Shown here in pieces: positions 7,335 through 13,627 of a stretch of 13,627 bases of DNA. The stretch is from Opitutales bacterium UBA2995. GTDB lineage: Bacteria > Verrucomicrobiota > Verrucomicrobiia > Opitutales > UBA2995. Made by a program: the position numbers and the translations under genes. Where the stretch lies: positions 1 through 13,627 of the forward strand of contig DDZZ01000061.1 of NCBI GenBank assembly GCA_002346535.1, given 5' to 3'. A model generated the notes under the pieces. The model ran no database searches, was not told where the DNA came from, and saw only the letters and a program-made list of their open reading frames with translations. The stretch's first letter is position 1, and each line of letters opens with the position of its first letter.

Positions 7335-7651
7335 TTAGCTGCTTGCGGATTGCGCCGGTATTGAGGGTAGACAGCAGCTTCGTGTCTTTACCGAAGTTTT
7401 ATGATAATTGCCGGTTAACTTGTCTTTCTCGTATTTTGTGAAGCCCGGTTTCTCCGCGTTTTGTTGTCCAGTTTTTTATCAATAGCTCCCTGAGCGTGCT
7501 TTGTCCCAATATTCGGAACTCTCACAACTTTAACTACCGGTTCAACAGTAATGGGATGTTTGTCGAGAACCAAATCCGACATAGATTGCTCCACTTCAAA
7601 ATACTCGCCCTTGGAGCCATCTTCGCCTAGTACGCGATAAGTATAAATTGG
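7335..7651 (-). pseudogene. broken FmdB-family (zinc-ribbon-like regulatory) small protein gene
   Basis: Read on the minus strand from 7651, the frame gives PIYTYRVLGEDGSKGEYF, then a segment containing QSMSDLVLDKHPITVEPV, VPNIGTKHAQGA and KKLDN. This pattern (M-P-x-Y start, 'HP-T-EPV-V', 'AP/VPN') matches FmdB-like proteins of Planctomycetes and Verrucomicrobia. Two lesions are visible. First, the codon before P-I-Y is TTT instead of ATG, and a TAG lies five codons upstream at 7664-7666, with no ATG, GTG or TTG between. Second, after KKLDN the frame breaks in an A-run (7459-7462); the family C-terminus NAEKPGFTKYEKDKLTGNYH continues in the -1 frame to a TAA at 7335-7337, while the original frame stops at 7415-7417. 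The usual CxxC zinc ligands are absent in this variant. It lies 25 bases downstream of the COG0523 gene. An assembly error could explain the frameshift but not the lost start. Confidence 0.6.
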
Positions 7652-7676
7652 AAATTTTGGGAACTAAAGTTTGGGA

Positions 7677-8924
7677 TTATCCAAGATCCTCTTCCTTTAC
7701 CTGGCAGGCGTCAAGTTTACTACGGATCGCATCCTCATCCATTCCAATACCGATAAACACAATTTCCTGCCTTCTATCGCCAAAAGGTTCTTGCCAACTC
7801 TGTTCAACCTCCTCAGGAAATTGATCCTTGGTCACCTGACCTTTTTCAAATCGAGCGGCCCACCAATCGCCGATAAAGTCACAACGATTCACATCACCGG
7901 CAATCGAAACCAAAGCTACTTGATCCGTTCTCTCAGCAATCCACGCAAAACCTTTCACCCTAAATAAGCCGGTATGGTTCTTTTCCAAAAACTGACTCAT
8001 AGGAACAGCCTTAAATGGAATTCGTGACCGATAAACAAAAGTTGACAATCCGTACTTTGAGGCAAAGTCAGATTCTTGGGGTGAGTTAGACTGCTTAATT
8101 GCGTCTGGTTGAAGTAGTGAAGAATGTTTCATTTCAGTTGACGTTTGAAACCGAAATTTCTCGCCTTTGTTTTCTGCTTCGAGCTCTTGCATCCATCTGG
8201 GCGCACCTACAGTTTCCTCCATCTTGAACAGGCGAGCGTTTAGGAGGGCGGGAATGTCGATGTCGCTTTGTTCGACCAATTCACACTGAGCTCGGGGATT
8301 CAGGCCAGAAATAAGTCCTATTACCTTAGATCTCTCTTCTTCTAAAAGTAAATCCTTCTTATTTAGCAAAATAATATCAGAGCATTCAATCTGCTCTACC
8401 AAAAGTTCGAAGACAGGTTGATCCTCTTCTGGCCGAACTATTTTCCCACTCGAACCAGAATCATGAATACGGTTCCACTCCCGAATGAACAAGGAGGAGT
8501 CGATCACTGTGACCAAAGCATTCAGAGGAGCGATATCGATAACTTGTTTTCCAAAAAGATCACGGGCATAGAACGCCTGCAGGACCTGGGTCGGCTCGGC
8601 GACACCGCTAGCTTCAATTACGATGTGGTCCGCGCCGCTGGCGCGAACAAGCTCTTCAACCGCCTTAGCCAAATCTCCCTGAATGGAGCAACAAATACAA
8701 CCGTTGGACAACTCCACCATTTGGGTCGCAGAATCATCCAGCTCCTTCAGCTGGGTTTTCACCAGAGATGCATCTACATTTACCTCACCCACATCATTGA
8801 CCAGCAAGGCCAACTTCTGATCTCCGCATTCTGAAAGCATTCTATTGAGTAAAGTCGTTTTGCCCGAACCCAGAAAACCAGATAGTAAGGTAACAGGAAT
8901 AGAATCTGAATTCGGTTTAGCCAT
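7677..8924 (-). CDS. COG0523 / CobW-like GTP-dependent metallochaperone
   Basis: G3E-family P-loop GTPase of the COG0523 group, whose known members deliver zinc, cobalt or other metals to client proteins. The 415-residue protein shows Walker A GFLGSGKTTLLNR (16-28), LVNDVGEVNVDA, the metal-binding CxCC motif as NGCICCSI (C76, C78, C79), IEASGVAEP, and the guanine-specificity motif NKKD (188-191). The C-terminal CobW_C domain has FVYRSRIPFKA, GLFRVKGFAWIAERTDQ and GDRRQEIVFIGIGMD, an ending typical of YjiA/ZigA-like members. There is no His-rich stretch. No cobalamin genes adjoin it, so zinc homeostasis is a better guess than cobalt, but no Zur-box-like site was recognised upstream. No Shine-Dalgarno is seen, and the start codon lies in a possible 6-bp hairpin. 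Family certain, metal unknown. Confidence 0.9.
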   Translation of the reverse strand: MAKPNSDSIPVTLLSGFLGSGKTTLLNRMLSECGDQKLALLVNDVGEVNVDASLVKTQLKELDDSATQMVELSNGCICCSIQGDLAKAVEELVRASGADHIVIEASGVAEPTQVLQAFYARDLFGKQVIDIAPLNALVTVIDSSLFIREWNRIHDSGSSGKIVRPEEDQPVFELLVEQIECSDIILLNKKDLLLEEERSKVIGLISGLNPRAQCELVEQSDIDIPALLNARLFKMEETVGAPRWMQELEAENKGEKFRFQTSTEMKHSSLLQPDAIKQSNSPQESDFASKYGLSTFVYRSRIPFKAVPMSQFLEKNHTGLFRVKGFAWIAERTDQVALVSIAGDVNRCDFIGDWWAARFEKGQVTKDQFPEEVEQSWQEPFGDRRQEIVFIGIGMDEDAIRSKLDACQVKEEDLG

Positions 8925-8935
8925 AAATGATGGCT
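8919..8935 (-). promoter_or_regulatory. short hairpin covering the COG0523 gene start codon
   Basis: AGCCAT-CATTT-ATGGCT on the minus strand has perfect 6-base arms and a 5-base loop. The 3' arm is the ATG start plus the second codon GCT. In mRNA this could hide the start codon. Six-base hairpins are common by chance, so a regulatory role is only a suggestion. Confidence 0.25.
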
Positions 8936-9281
8936 GATTTAAAGAATTGAACAGCTATCAGTCAATGGAGTTGGGAAATAATCCCCCGCGATAGATGCCG
9001 TTCCTTATGATTGGGTCGGCAGCGACCCTTTAGGCGGTGTTCGTTGCTAGTTGTATATTTAGTTTTATCCTAAAATTTCCTAAGTATTGGATGAAGTGAT
9101 CAATTTTGGTTGATTCTTATTTTTCTTATTTCAAAGTGGTTCTTGAGCCGAAGTCTCCTCCTCATCGTTTCAAAGAAAACAAAATATCAAGGAAATTGGT
9201 TAAAAACTTCTACGAGGTATGCTTTAAGAATTCCGCCGAGAAATCTCGTGAATAGTAATATGCCACGCGCACTGGGAAGTG
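8925..9281. other. gene-free stretch with one GC-rich inverted repeat
   Basis: 357 bases between the COG0523 start and the trpF stop. It should hold the COG0523 promoter (minus strand) and the 3' end of the hemC-trpF transcript. The only clear structure is GGGTCG-GCAG-CGACCC at 9013-9028, followed on plus by TTTA. A 5-bp hairpin GCACT-GGGA-AGTGC (9269-9282) overlaps the trpF stop but has no T-run. Open frames of 49 to 68 codons on plus have non-ATG starts and no recognisable protein character. The left half may be a dispersed intergenic repeat, which one window cannot show. Confidence 0.5.
9013..9028. repeat. GC-rich inverted repeat (hairpin) in intergenic DNA
   Basis: GGGTCG-GCAG-CGACCC: perfect 6-base arms around a 4-base loop, followed on the plus strand by TTTA. 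No gene runs into it on plus, so a terminator role is not obvious. It could be part of a REP-like repeat or chance. Confidence 0.35.
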
Positions 9282-9923
9282 CTAAGAATCTCGCAAATTT
9301 TCAAAAAACAATCTGAGTTTTTCCGGACTCTTTAATCCGGGACTTGCTTCCACTCCACTGCTCAGATCGATCGTCTCCGGCCCAGCTTCTCTAATCGCAT
9401 CCTTGATGTTCTCTGCATTAAGGCCTCCGGCCAATATCCAGGAAATTTCCGAGTAGTCAGTCCGCAATTGCTTGAAACCCTTCCAATCTCCCGTCTTACC
9501 GGTGCCACCGAATGCATTTTCTTTAAAAGTATCTATAAGGAAAGTGTTGGAGTACTGAAATAGTGATTCCGCAAAAATCGTTCCTGGCGGCAGTTTAGGA
9601 GCCAACCACAGGCGATCAAAACCCACCAAATCGGATAGGTTGTTTAAATAAAAGTCGTCATAAATTTCCGAGATGTGAATTTGGAAAAAGTCAAAACCTG
9701 CTTTCACATAATCTCTAACCCTTTCCAATTCGGGATGCACATCCACAACCACACGAAATCCATCTGCAAGATATCCGTTTATGGCCTTGAAATCCTCAAG
9801 ACCAATGGCGCGTATGGATTTTTCATACAAAATAAAACCGAGATAGGTTGCACCCAACGAAATAGCCTCCTTGCCATCTTTCTCACGTGTAATACCGCAA
9901 ACTTTTACTTTTGGAGAATTCAT
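9282..9923 (-). CDS. trpF: phosphoribosylanthranilate isomerase
   Basis: TIM-barrel isomerase of tryptophan synthesis, converting N-(5'-phosphoribosyl)anthranilate to CdRP. The 213 residues match a stand-alone TrpF. Present are KVCGIT with the catalytic Cys (C9), LGFI-x-x-x-KSIR (R38), the catalytic Asp in FLIDTF (D131), GGTGKTGDW (phosphate and substrate loop), WILAGGLNAENI, and DLSSGVEASPGLKSPEK. Some mid-barrel motifs depart from the family: the usual GVFVN is FRVVVDVHPE, and the usual QLHGDE is QIHISE. No other trp gene is in the window. Its ATG overlaps the upstream aminotransferase stop by four bases (9920-9923) and has no Shine-Dalgarno, so translation is probably coupled. It is the last gene of the hemC operon. 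Confidence 0.92.
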   Translation of the reverse strand: MNSPKVKVCGITREKDGKEAISLGATYLGFILYEKSIRAIGLEDFKAINGYLADGFRVVVDVHPELERVRDYVKAGFDFFQIHISEIYDDFYLNNLSDLVGFDRLWLAPKLPPGTIFAESLFQYSNTFLIDTFKENAFGGTGKTGDWKGFKQLRTDYSEISWILAGGLNAENIKDAIREAGPETIDLSSGVEASPGLKSPEKLRLFFENLRDS

Positions 9924-11020
9924 ATTTCGAAAGCGTTCACCGATTCGATGACATATTGGACCTGTTCGTCGGTCATTTCCGGATAGAGGGGCAAATTAAT
10001 AACCTCATTGCAGGTTTTTTCAGCAACGGGGAAATCTCCCGTTTTAAAACCCAGATATTCGTACACCGGCTGAAGGTGCAATGGCCTTGGGTAAAAATTC
10101 CCGGTAGAAACTCCGCGATCGTTAAGGAACTTCGTGACGCGGTCTCTTTGAGGATGGCATACCGAAAACTGATGGTATACACTGGGACAATTTTCAAATA
10201 CCGGTGGCAATCTCAGATCCCTAAGATTTAATTCGGCTTGGAAGCGGGCAGCGATCTGTCGGCGCCGCTCCGTCCATTTTCGCAAATACCGAGCCTTTAC
10301 ATTCAGTAAAGCCGCACCAATGCCTTCCATTCGATAATTGTAGCCAACATCCAAATACGTGTAACGGTCGAGCATCGCATGATTCCTAAGCGAACGCATG
10401 AAATCCAAGGTCTCCTTTTCTTTGGAGACACATAAACCACCTTCGGTCAGGCCCCCCAAATTCTTTGTGGGATAAAATGAATAGGCCCCGCAATCGCCGA
10501 TTAATCCCGTCGGTTGTCCACCATATTCGGCGAGGTGTGACTGAGCACAGTCTTCAATAATTTTTAAGCCGTACTTATCACCCAGACTGAGAAATTCATC
10601 CATAGGCGCCGGCTGTCCGAACAAGTGAACGACAATGATTGCTTTGGTTTTGTCCGTAATTGCTTCCTCCGCTTTTTGTGGATCCAAAATGTAGGACTCA
10701 GGATCAATGTCGACAAAGACAGGAACCGCCTTTTCGTAGCTGATACACCAAGACGAAGCCATGAAGGTGAATGGGGTAGTTAAAACTTCATCGCCAGGTT
10801 GAATTCCACAGGCCCGAACGCAAAGATGTAACGCAGAGGTGCCACTGTTTACGCCCACAACTTCATTCGCACCCATAAGAGATGCAAAATTCCGCTCAAA
10901 TTTTTTAACCTGCTCACCCAGAATGAATTGACCGGAATCCAAGGTTTCTTCCATGGCTGAAAGCAATTCCTGTTTCAATTCGGAATGGGTTTGATGAAAA
11001 TTTAGAAATGGAACGTTCAT
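9920..11020 (-). CDS. DegT/DnrJ/EryC1/StrS-family PLP aminotransferase
   Basis: Fold-type I PLP enzyme of the family that transaminates keto-sugars (nucleotide-sugar aminotransferases for cell-surface glycans or natural products). The 366-residue length is normal. Visible features: NSGTSALHL (58-66, PLP phosphate binding), TTPFTFMASS (81-90), IEDCAQSHLAEY with the PLP-pyridine Asp (D157), and SFYPTKNLGGLTEGG with the Schiff-base Lys (K186; the family usually has KNLGxxGD/EGG). GYNYRMEGIGAALL and FYPRPLHLQPVY also match family signatures. It lies six bases after cobA/hemD and overlaps trpF by four. No sugar nucleotide genes adjoin it, so the substrate is unknown; a role in surface polysaccharide is possible but not shown. 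Family certain. Confidence 0.9.
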   Translation of the reverse strand: MNVPFLNFHQTHSELKQELLSAMEETLDSGQFILGEQVKKFERNFASLMGANEVVGVNSGTSALHLCVRACGIQPGDEVLTTPFTFMASSWCISYEKAVPVFVDIDPESYILDPQKAEEAITDKTKAIIVVHLFGQPAPMDEFLSLGDKYGLKIIEDCAQSHLAEYGGQPTGLIGDCGAYSFYPTKNLGGLTEGGLCVSKEKETLDFMRSLRNHAMLDRYTYLDVGYNYRMEGIGAALLNVKARYLRKWTERRRQIAARFQAELNLRDLRLPPVFENCPSVYHQFSVCHPQRDRVTKFLNDRGVSTGNFYPRPLHLQPVYEYLGFKTGDFPVAEKTCNEVINLPLYPEMTDEQVQYVIESVNAFEI

Positions 11021-11026
11021 TATATT

Positions 11027-12550
11027 TTATTCAGCGAGTTCCGCCAAAAGCACTTCAATCAACCCATCCAATGTCGATTCTTTAGCTTCGCGTCCAAAAG
11101 GAATCTTCATCTCATTCATCACCTTGCTGGTAACAGGACCAATACTGAAGGCCTTTGGAGACTGAGCTCCATCCTTCAATTGTAATGTTTTCGCCTGTTT
11201 GACAAAGGACCTAACTGTTGAACCGCTCGTAAAGGTGATGGCATCAGCACCTATTTCTTTAAACTTTTCCGCACCAGGATGCTGGGAAAGATCAGTCGGC
11301 TCGGTTTTATAGACCTCGAACTGATCTACGATGGCCCAATTCTCCTCAAGAGGATTAATCAAGTCATCTCCTCCCAAATTGCCTCTAATGACCAAGATTT
11401 TAGCGCTCTCGATATTTCCTGACTCAATGAGCGCTTTTGCTAATTCACTTCCGGTGTGCTTGTCGGGCATCACCTCAACTTGCAGATGATGCTTTTCAAT
11501 CTCCTTCGCCGTGGCCGGACCAACCGCCCCAATCCGCATAAAGCCCAAGGACCGCACATCTTGAAATTCCTCGAAAAATATTTCAAAGAAGAACCGCACG
11601 CCATTTGGGCTGGAAAACAGAATCCACTCATAGGACCCAAGTTCAGCAAATACTTCCTTCTTAACTTCCCCACTCTCGGCACGTGATACTTGGATCAGGG
11701 GTAGCTCAATAACATCTGCTCCCAACTGATGCAACCGATGCATCAGTTCACTTGCTTGCTGCTGAGTTCGTGTGATGGCGATTCGTTTGCCAAACAGTGG
11801 CTTTTGTTCAAACCACGAGAATTTCGGAGCATCTTTCACCACTTCTCCAATTATGATCATTGCCGGAGGTTTGATCGATGCGTTGTTGACCATACTTACA
11901 ATTGTGCCCAATCTCCCAGTACAGCTTTGTTGACTTGGCAGAGTCGCCCATCGAACTACAGCTACCGGCGTATCCAAGCTCAGGCCGGCCTCCGTAAGTT
12001 GTTCAACAATATGAGCCAAATTTGTCAGCCCCATGTAAATACATAGCGTAGCATTCAGTTTCGCATATTCATTCCATTGAATAACGGTTTCAGGTTTTTT
12101 AGGATCTTCGTGGCCAGTAATGAGGACAACAGCAGAACTATCTTTACGGTGCGTAAGAGGAATACCCATGGAAGCGGCCGTACCCATAGATGCAGATACT
12201 CCAGGCACAACTTCGAAGGGAATGCCTGACGCCAGCAAAGCATCCGCCTCCTCTCCTCCGCGGCCAAACACAAATGGATCGCCCCCTTTCAAGCGAACGA
12301 CTGTTTTACCTTCACGAGCATAATTGATAAGTAATTTTTCTATATCCTCCTGTGGCTTTGTATGATAACCAGACCGTTTTCCCACATAGGTCTTTACGCA
12401 ATCTAGCTTCGTCCAATAAAGCAACTCGTCGTAAACAAGGTAATCATAGACCAGGACATCGCAGGATTCAATAAGCTCCTTCCCGCGAACGGTCACCAAA
12501 TCGGAAGCTCCTGGGCCTGCCCCAACGAGATACACCATTCCCCCACTCAT
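11027..12550 (-). CDS. cobA-hemD: fused uroporphyrinogen-III C-methyltransferase / uroporphyrinogen-III synthase (CobA-HemD)
   Basis: Two-domain protein of 507 residues. The N-terminal SUMT domain (about 1-250) methylates uroporphyrinogen III to precorrin-2 using SAM, with VYLVGAGPGASDL (6-18), VVRLKGGDPFVFGRGGEE, VVPGVSAS and GIPLTHR. The C-terminal HemD domain (from about 255) cyclises hydroxymethylbilane to uroporphyrinogen III, with LFGKRIAITRT, WILFSSPNGVRFFF, GAVGPATAKEIE, AITFTSGSTVRSFV and FSIGPVTSKV. Fusion of these two steps is known in several phyla. The start is fixed by AGGAGG (12560-12565 on the opposite strand), nine bases before the ATG. The ATG overlaps the hemC stop by four bases. 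HemC feeds its product directly to the HemD half. No siroheme dehydrogenase/ferrochelatase domain is attached. Confidence 0.95.
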   Translation of the reverse strand: MSGGMVYLVGAGPGASDLVTVRGKELIESCDVLVYDYLVYDELLYWTKLDCVKTYVGKRSGYHTKPQEDIEKLLINYAREGKTVVRLKGGDPFVFGRGGEEADALLASGIPFEVVPGVSASMGTAASMGIPLTHRKDSSAVVLITGHEDPKKPETVIQWNEYAKLNATLCIYMGLTNLAHIVEQLTEAGLSLDTPVAVVRWATLPSQQSCTGRLGTIVSMVNNASIKPPAMIIIGEVVKDAPKFSWFEQKPLFGKRIAITRTQQQASELMHRLHQLGADVIELPLIQVSRAESGEVKKEVFAELGSYEWILFSSPNGVRFFFEIFFEEFQDVRSLGFMRIGAVGPATAKEIEKHHLQVEVMPDKHTGSELAKALIESGNIESAKILVIRGNLGGDDLINPLEENWAIVDQFEVYKTEPTDLSQHPGAEKFKEIGADAITFTSGSTVRSFVKQAKTLQLKDGAQSPKAFSIGPVTSKVMNEMKIPFGREAKESTLDGLIEVLLAELAE

Positions 12551-13401
12551 GATTCATTTCCTCCTAAAACATTGCGCATGGAGTCGCGGATGAAATCCAT
12601 ATCCATTGAATTGAAGGTCAGAGTAAACCGTCCTGATTCCTCATGAAAGGCAACCAATGTATCTCCTTGGGAATGTGCTGCGTAGGCAGTTTGACACCCA
12701 CCATCGACCAAAGCTAAAAACTCTCTTTCAATTCGGACGGCTTTATCCGTTAAAGGATCGCTCAACACCTTAAACTTCTCAACCTCCTTTGTACGGCACT
12801 GAAGGGCAATAGCACCTTGGCCAACAGCGGGAATCATTTGGTTAAGTTGAAGCGACTCGAATTCCAGACCCTCCCACTCGGTAATCCCCAATCTTCGCAA
12901 ACCGGCAGAAGCCAGGATCGTCGCATCAGCCTCACCATTTTTTATCTTATTGAGCCGAGTCTCAACGTTGCCCCTGATCTCACGGAAATCGACCTCCGGC
13001 AGAAACAGCGCCGCTTGTGCCCGTCGACGGGGACTCCCCGTAGCTAGAGATTGGATACGCGCAATACCTACCCGTTTTACCAAAACATCTTCCACAACCT
13101 CTCGAGGTAAAAAGGCAGCAATCGAAAGCCCGTCTTCCATTTCCGTAGGCAAGTCCTTGGCGGAATGAACCGCCAAGTCAGCTCGACCTTCCAGCAAGGC
13201 TATTTCCAACTCTTTCGTAAACAGCCCTTTTCCTCCCTTTTCCTGCAACGACCAAGCCAATCTTTGATCCCCAGTGGTCGTCATCGGCAATTGATTCACC
13301 TCACAATCCGGAAAGGCTTCGCAAACCGCCTTTTCCGCCAATTGCGTCTGGGCCATAGCCAAGGGGCTTTTTCTGGTTGCCAATGTTAATGTTGAAGGCA
13401 C
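12547..13401 (-). CDS. hemC: hydroxymethylbilane synthase (porphobilinogen deaminase)
   Basis: Joins four porphobilinogen units into hydroxymethylbilane for heme and siroheme synthesis. Motifs: LATRKSPLAMAQTQL, TTTGD, GGKGLFTKELEIALLEGRAD, DLAVHSAKDLPTE with the catalytic Asp, SPRRRAQAALF, EIRGNVETRLNKIKNGEADA, MIPAVGQGAIALQCR, and GGCQTAYAAH holding the dipyrromethane-cofactor Cys (C236 from this start). No in-frame ATG precedes the conserved core. The GTG at 13401 gives a family-like N-terminus (VPSTLTLATRKS) and 284 residues. The frame runs back to a TTG at 13521, but those 40 residues look unrelated. The third domain is short, with 48 residues after the Cys against about 70 in E. coli. 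First gene of the operon; product certain, start uncertain. Confidence 0.92.
   Translation of the reverse strand: MPSTLTLATRKSPLAMAQTQLAEKAVCEAFPDCEVNQLPMTTTGDQRLAWSLQEKGGKGLFTKELEIALLEGRADLAVHSAKDLPTEMEDGLSIAAFLPREVVEDVLVKRVGIARIQSLATGSPRRRAQAALFLPEVDFREIRGNVETRLNKIKNGEADATILASAGLRRLGITEWEGLEFESLQLNQMIPAVGQGAIALQCRTKEVEKFKVLSDPLTDKAVRIEREFLALVDGGCQTAYAAHSQGDTLVAFHEESGRFTLTFNSMDMDFIRDSMRNVLGGNES
12560..12565 (-). promoter_or_regulatory. strong Shine-Dalgarno site of cobA-hemD
   Basis: AGGAGG on the minus strand within the last codons of hemC, nine bases before the cobA-hemD ATG at 12550. It is the strongest ribosome site in the window. It decides the start over the later in-frame ATG four codons on, and suggests that this fusion is initiated independently as well as by coupling from hemC. 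Confidence 0.75.
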
Positions 13402-13627
13402 GTGAAAGAATTGGAATAGATTTCGTATTAAAAGAAAAGCGCGAAGACCTCTCTTAGGTAGATATCGGGTTTCAGTGTTTCCGCCTTCGGGCAAGGGTTC
13501 GATCAGACAAGAAGGTATCAATGATGTTTTCTCTCCATAACGGACCGAATTCTATGTAACCATCCATGCAACTTAGCAGAAACTTCACGCTGGGAAAAGG
13601 TTTATAACAAGGTTTACGGTTTTTGCT
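13402..13627 (-). promoter_or_regulatory. hemC upstream region
   Basis: This region should contain the promoter of the hemC operon if the GTG start is right. No convincing -35/-10 pair, riboswitch or operator could be identified by eye. Two minus-strand frames are open for parts of it: one from the window edge with no start to a TGA near 13470, and one that ends in a TGA near 13520. Neither has a recognisable protein signature, though the tail of an upstream gene outside the window is possible. Confidence 0.3.

Noticed and set aside
7337..7379. AGCTGCT...AGCAGCT inverted repeat after alaS as a terminator
   Set aside because: Seven-base arms are separated by 29 bases with no T-run following, and the sequence overlaps the end of the FmdB-like remnant; not convincing.
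8418..8834. 138-codon plus-strand open frame opposite the COG0523 GTPase gene
   Set aside because: It lies wholly antisense to the conserved P-loop GTPase coding region and has no motif of its own.
8925..9000. Zur box upstream of the COG0523 gene
   Set aside because: Only a loose ATTGA-N11-TCAAT symmetry is present (8946-8966), which does not resemble known Zur operators.
9269..9282. Terminator hairpin at the trpF stop (GCACT/AGTGC)
   Set aside because: The stem is five pairs, begins inside the stop codon and has no T-run on the minus strand.
9106..9316. Plus-strand open frames of 49 codons (9106-9255) and 68 codons (9110-9316) in the intergenic stretch
   Set aside because: Both need TTG starts, lack a ribosome site, overlap each other in different frames, and show no recognisable motif; the longer one also runs into trpF on the other strand.

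Overview
The window is a compact stretch of bacterial chromosome that is almost entirely housekeeping metabolism: eleven recognisable intact protein genes, one broken gene, and no RNA gene, insertion sequence, prophage or CRISPR array. Moderate base composition, few Shine-Dalgarno sites, a CobA-HemD fusion next to hemC, and a FmdB-like small protein of the type ending in GFTKYEKD all suggest a Verrucomicrobiota/Planctomycetota-type bacterium, perhaps an Opitutae-like verrucomicrobium. That placement is inference from gene style and has not been checked by any search.

Layout. (1) ispH (isoprenoid synthesis) on the plus strand meets, stop codon to stop codon, a tight minus-strand operon transcribed as glyoxalase II-like hydrolase - ribD - rdgB (3358 down to 979). 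(2) A 138-base divergent control region separates that operon from leuB (leucine synthesis), followed after about 110 bases by alaS (alanyl-tRNA synthetase), both on plus. The leuB leader holds a small terminator-like hairpin. The alaS leader holds a perfect 9+1+9 palindrome. (3) Convergent to alaS is a minus-strand unit: a COG0523 (CobW-like) metallochaperone GTPase followed by the wreck of a FmdB-family gene, which has lost its start codon and carries a frameshift. (4) A gene-free stretch of about 360 bases follows. (5) The right end is a four-gene minus-strand operon, hemC - cobA/hemD - DegT-family aminotransferase - trpF, with 4-base overlaps, a 6-base gap and a 4-base overlap.

Working together: HemC and the CobA-HemD fusion take porphobilinogen to uroporphyrinogen III and on to precorrin-2 (heme and siroheme/cobalamin branches). 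TrpF serves tryptophan synthesis and LeuB leucine synthesis. RibD serves flavin synthesis, and RdgB and the glyoxalase-like hydrolase are damage-control enzymes. I see no clear novel defence, mobile or biosynthetic system. The points most worth a second look are the FmdB-like pseudogene beside a metallochaperone, the palindrome at the alaS start, the terminator-like dyads in front of leuB, and the odd coupling of a sugar-type aminotransferase with trpF behind heme genes.
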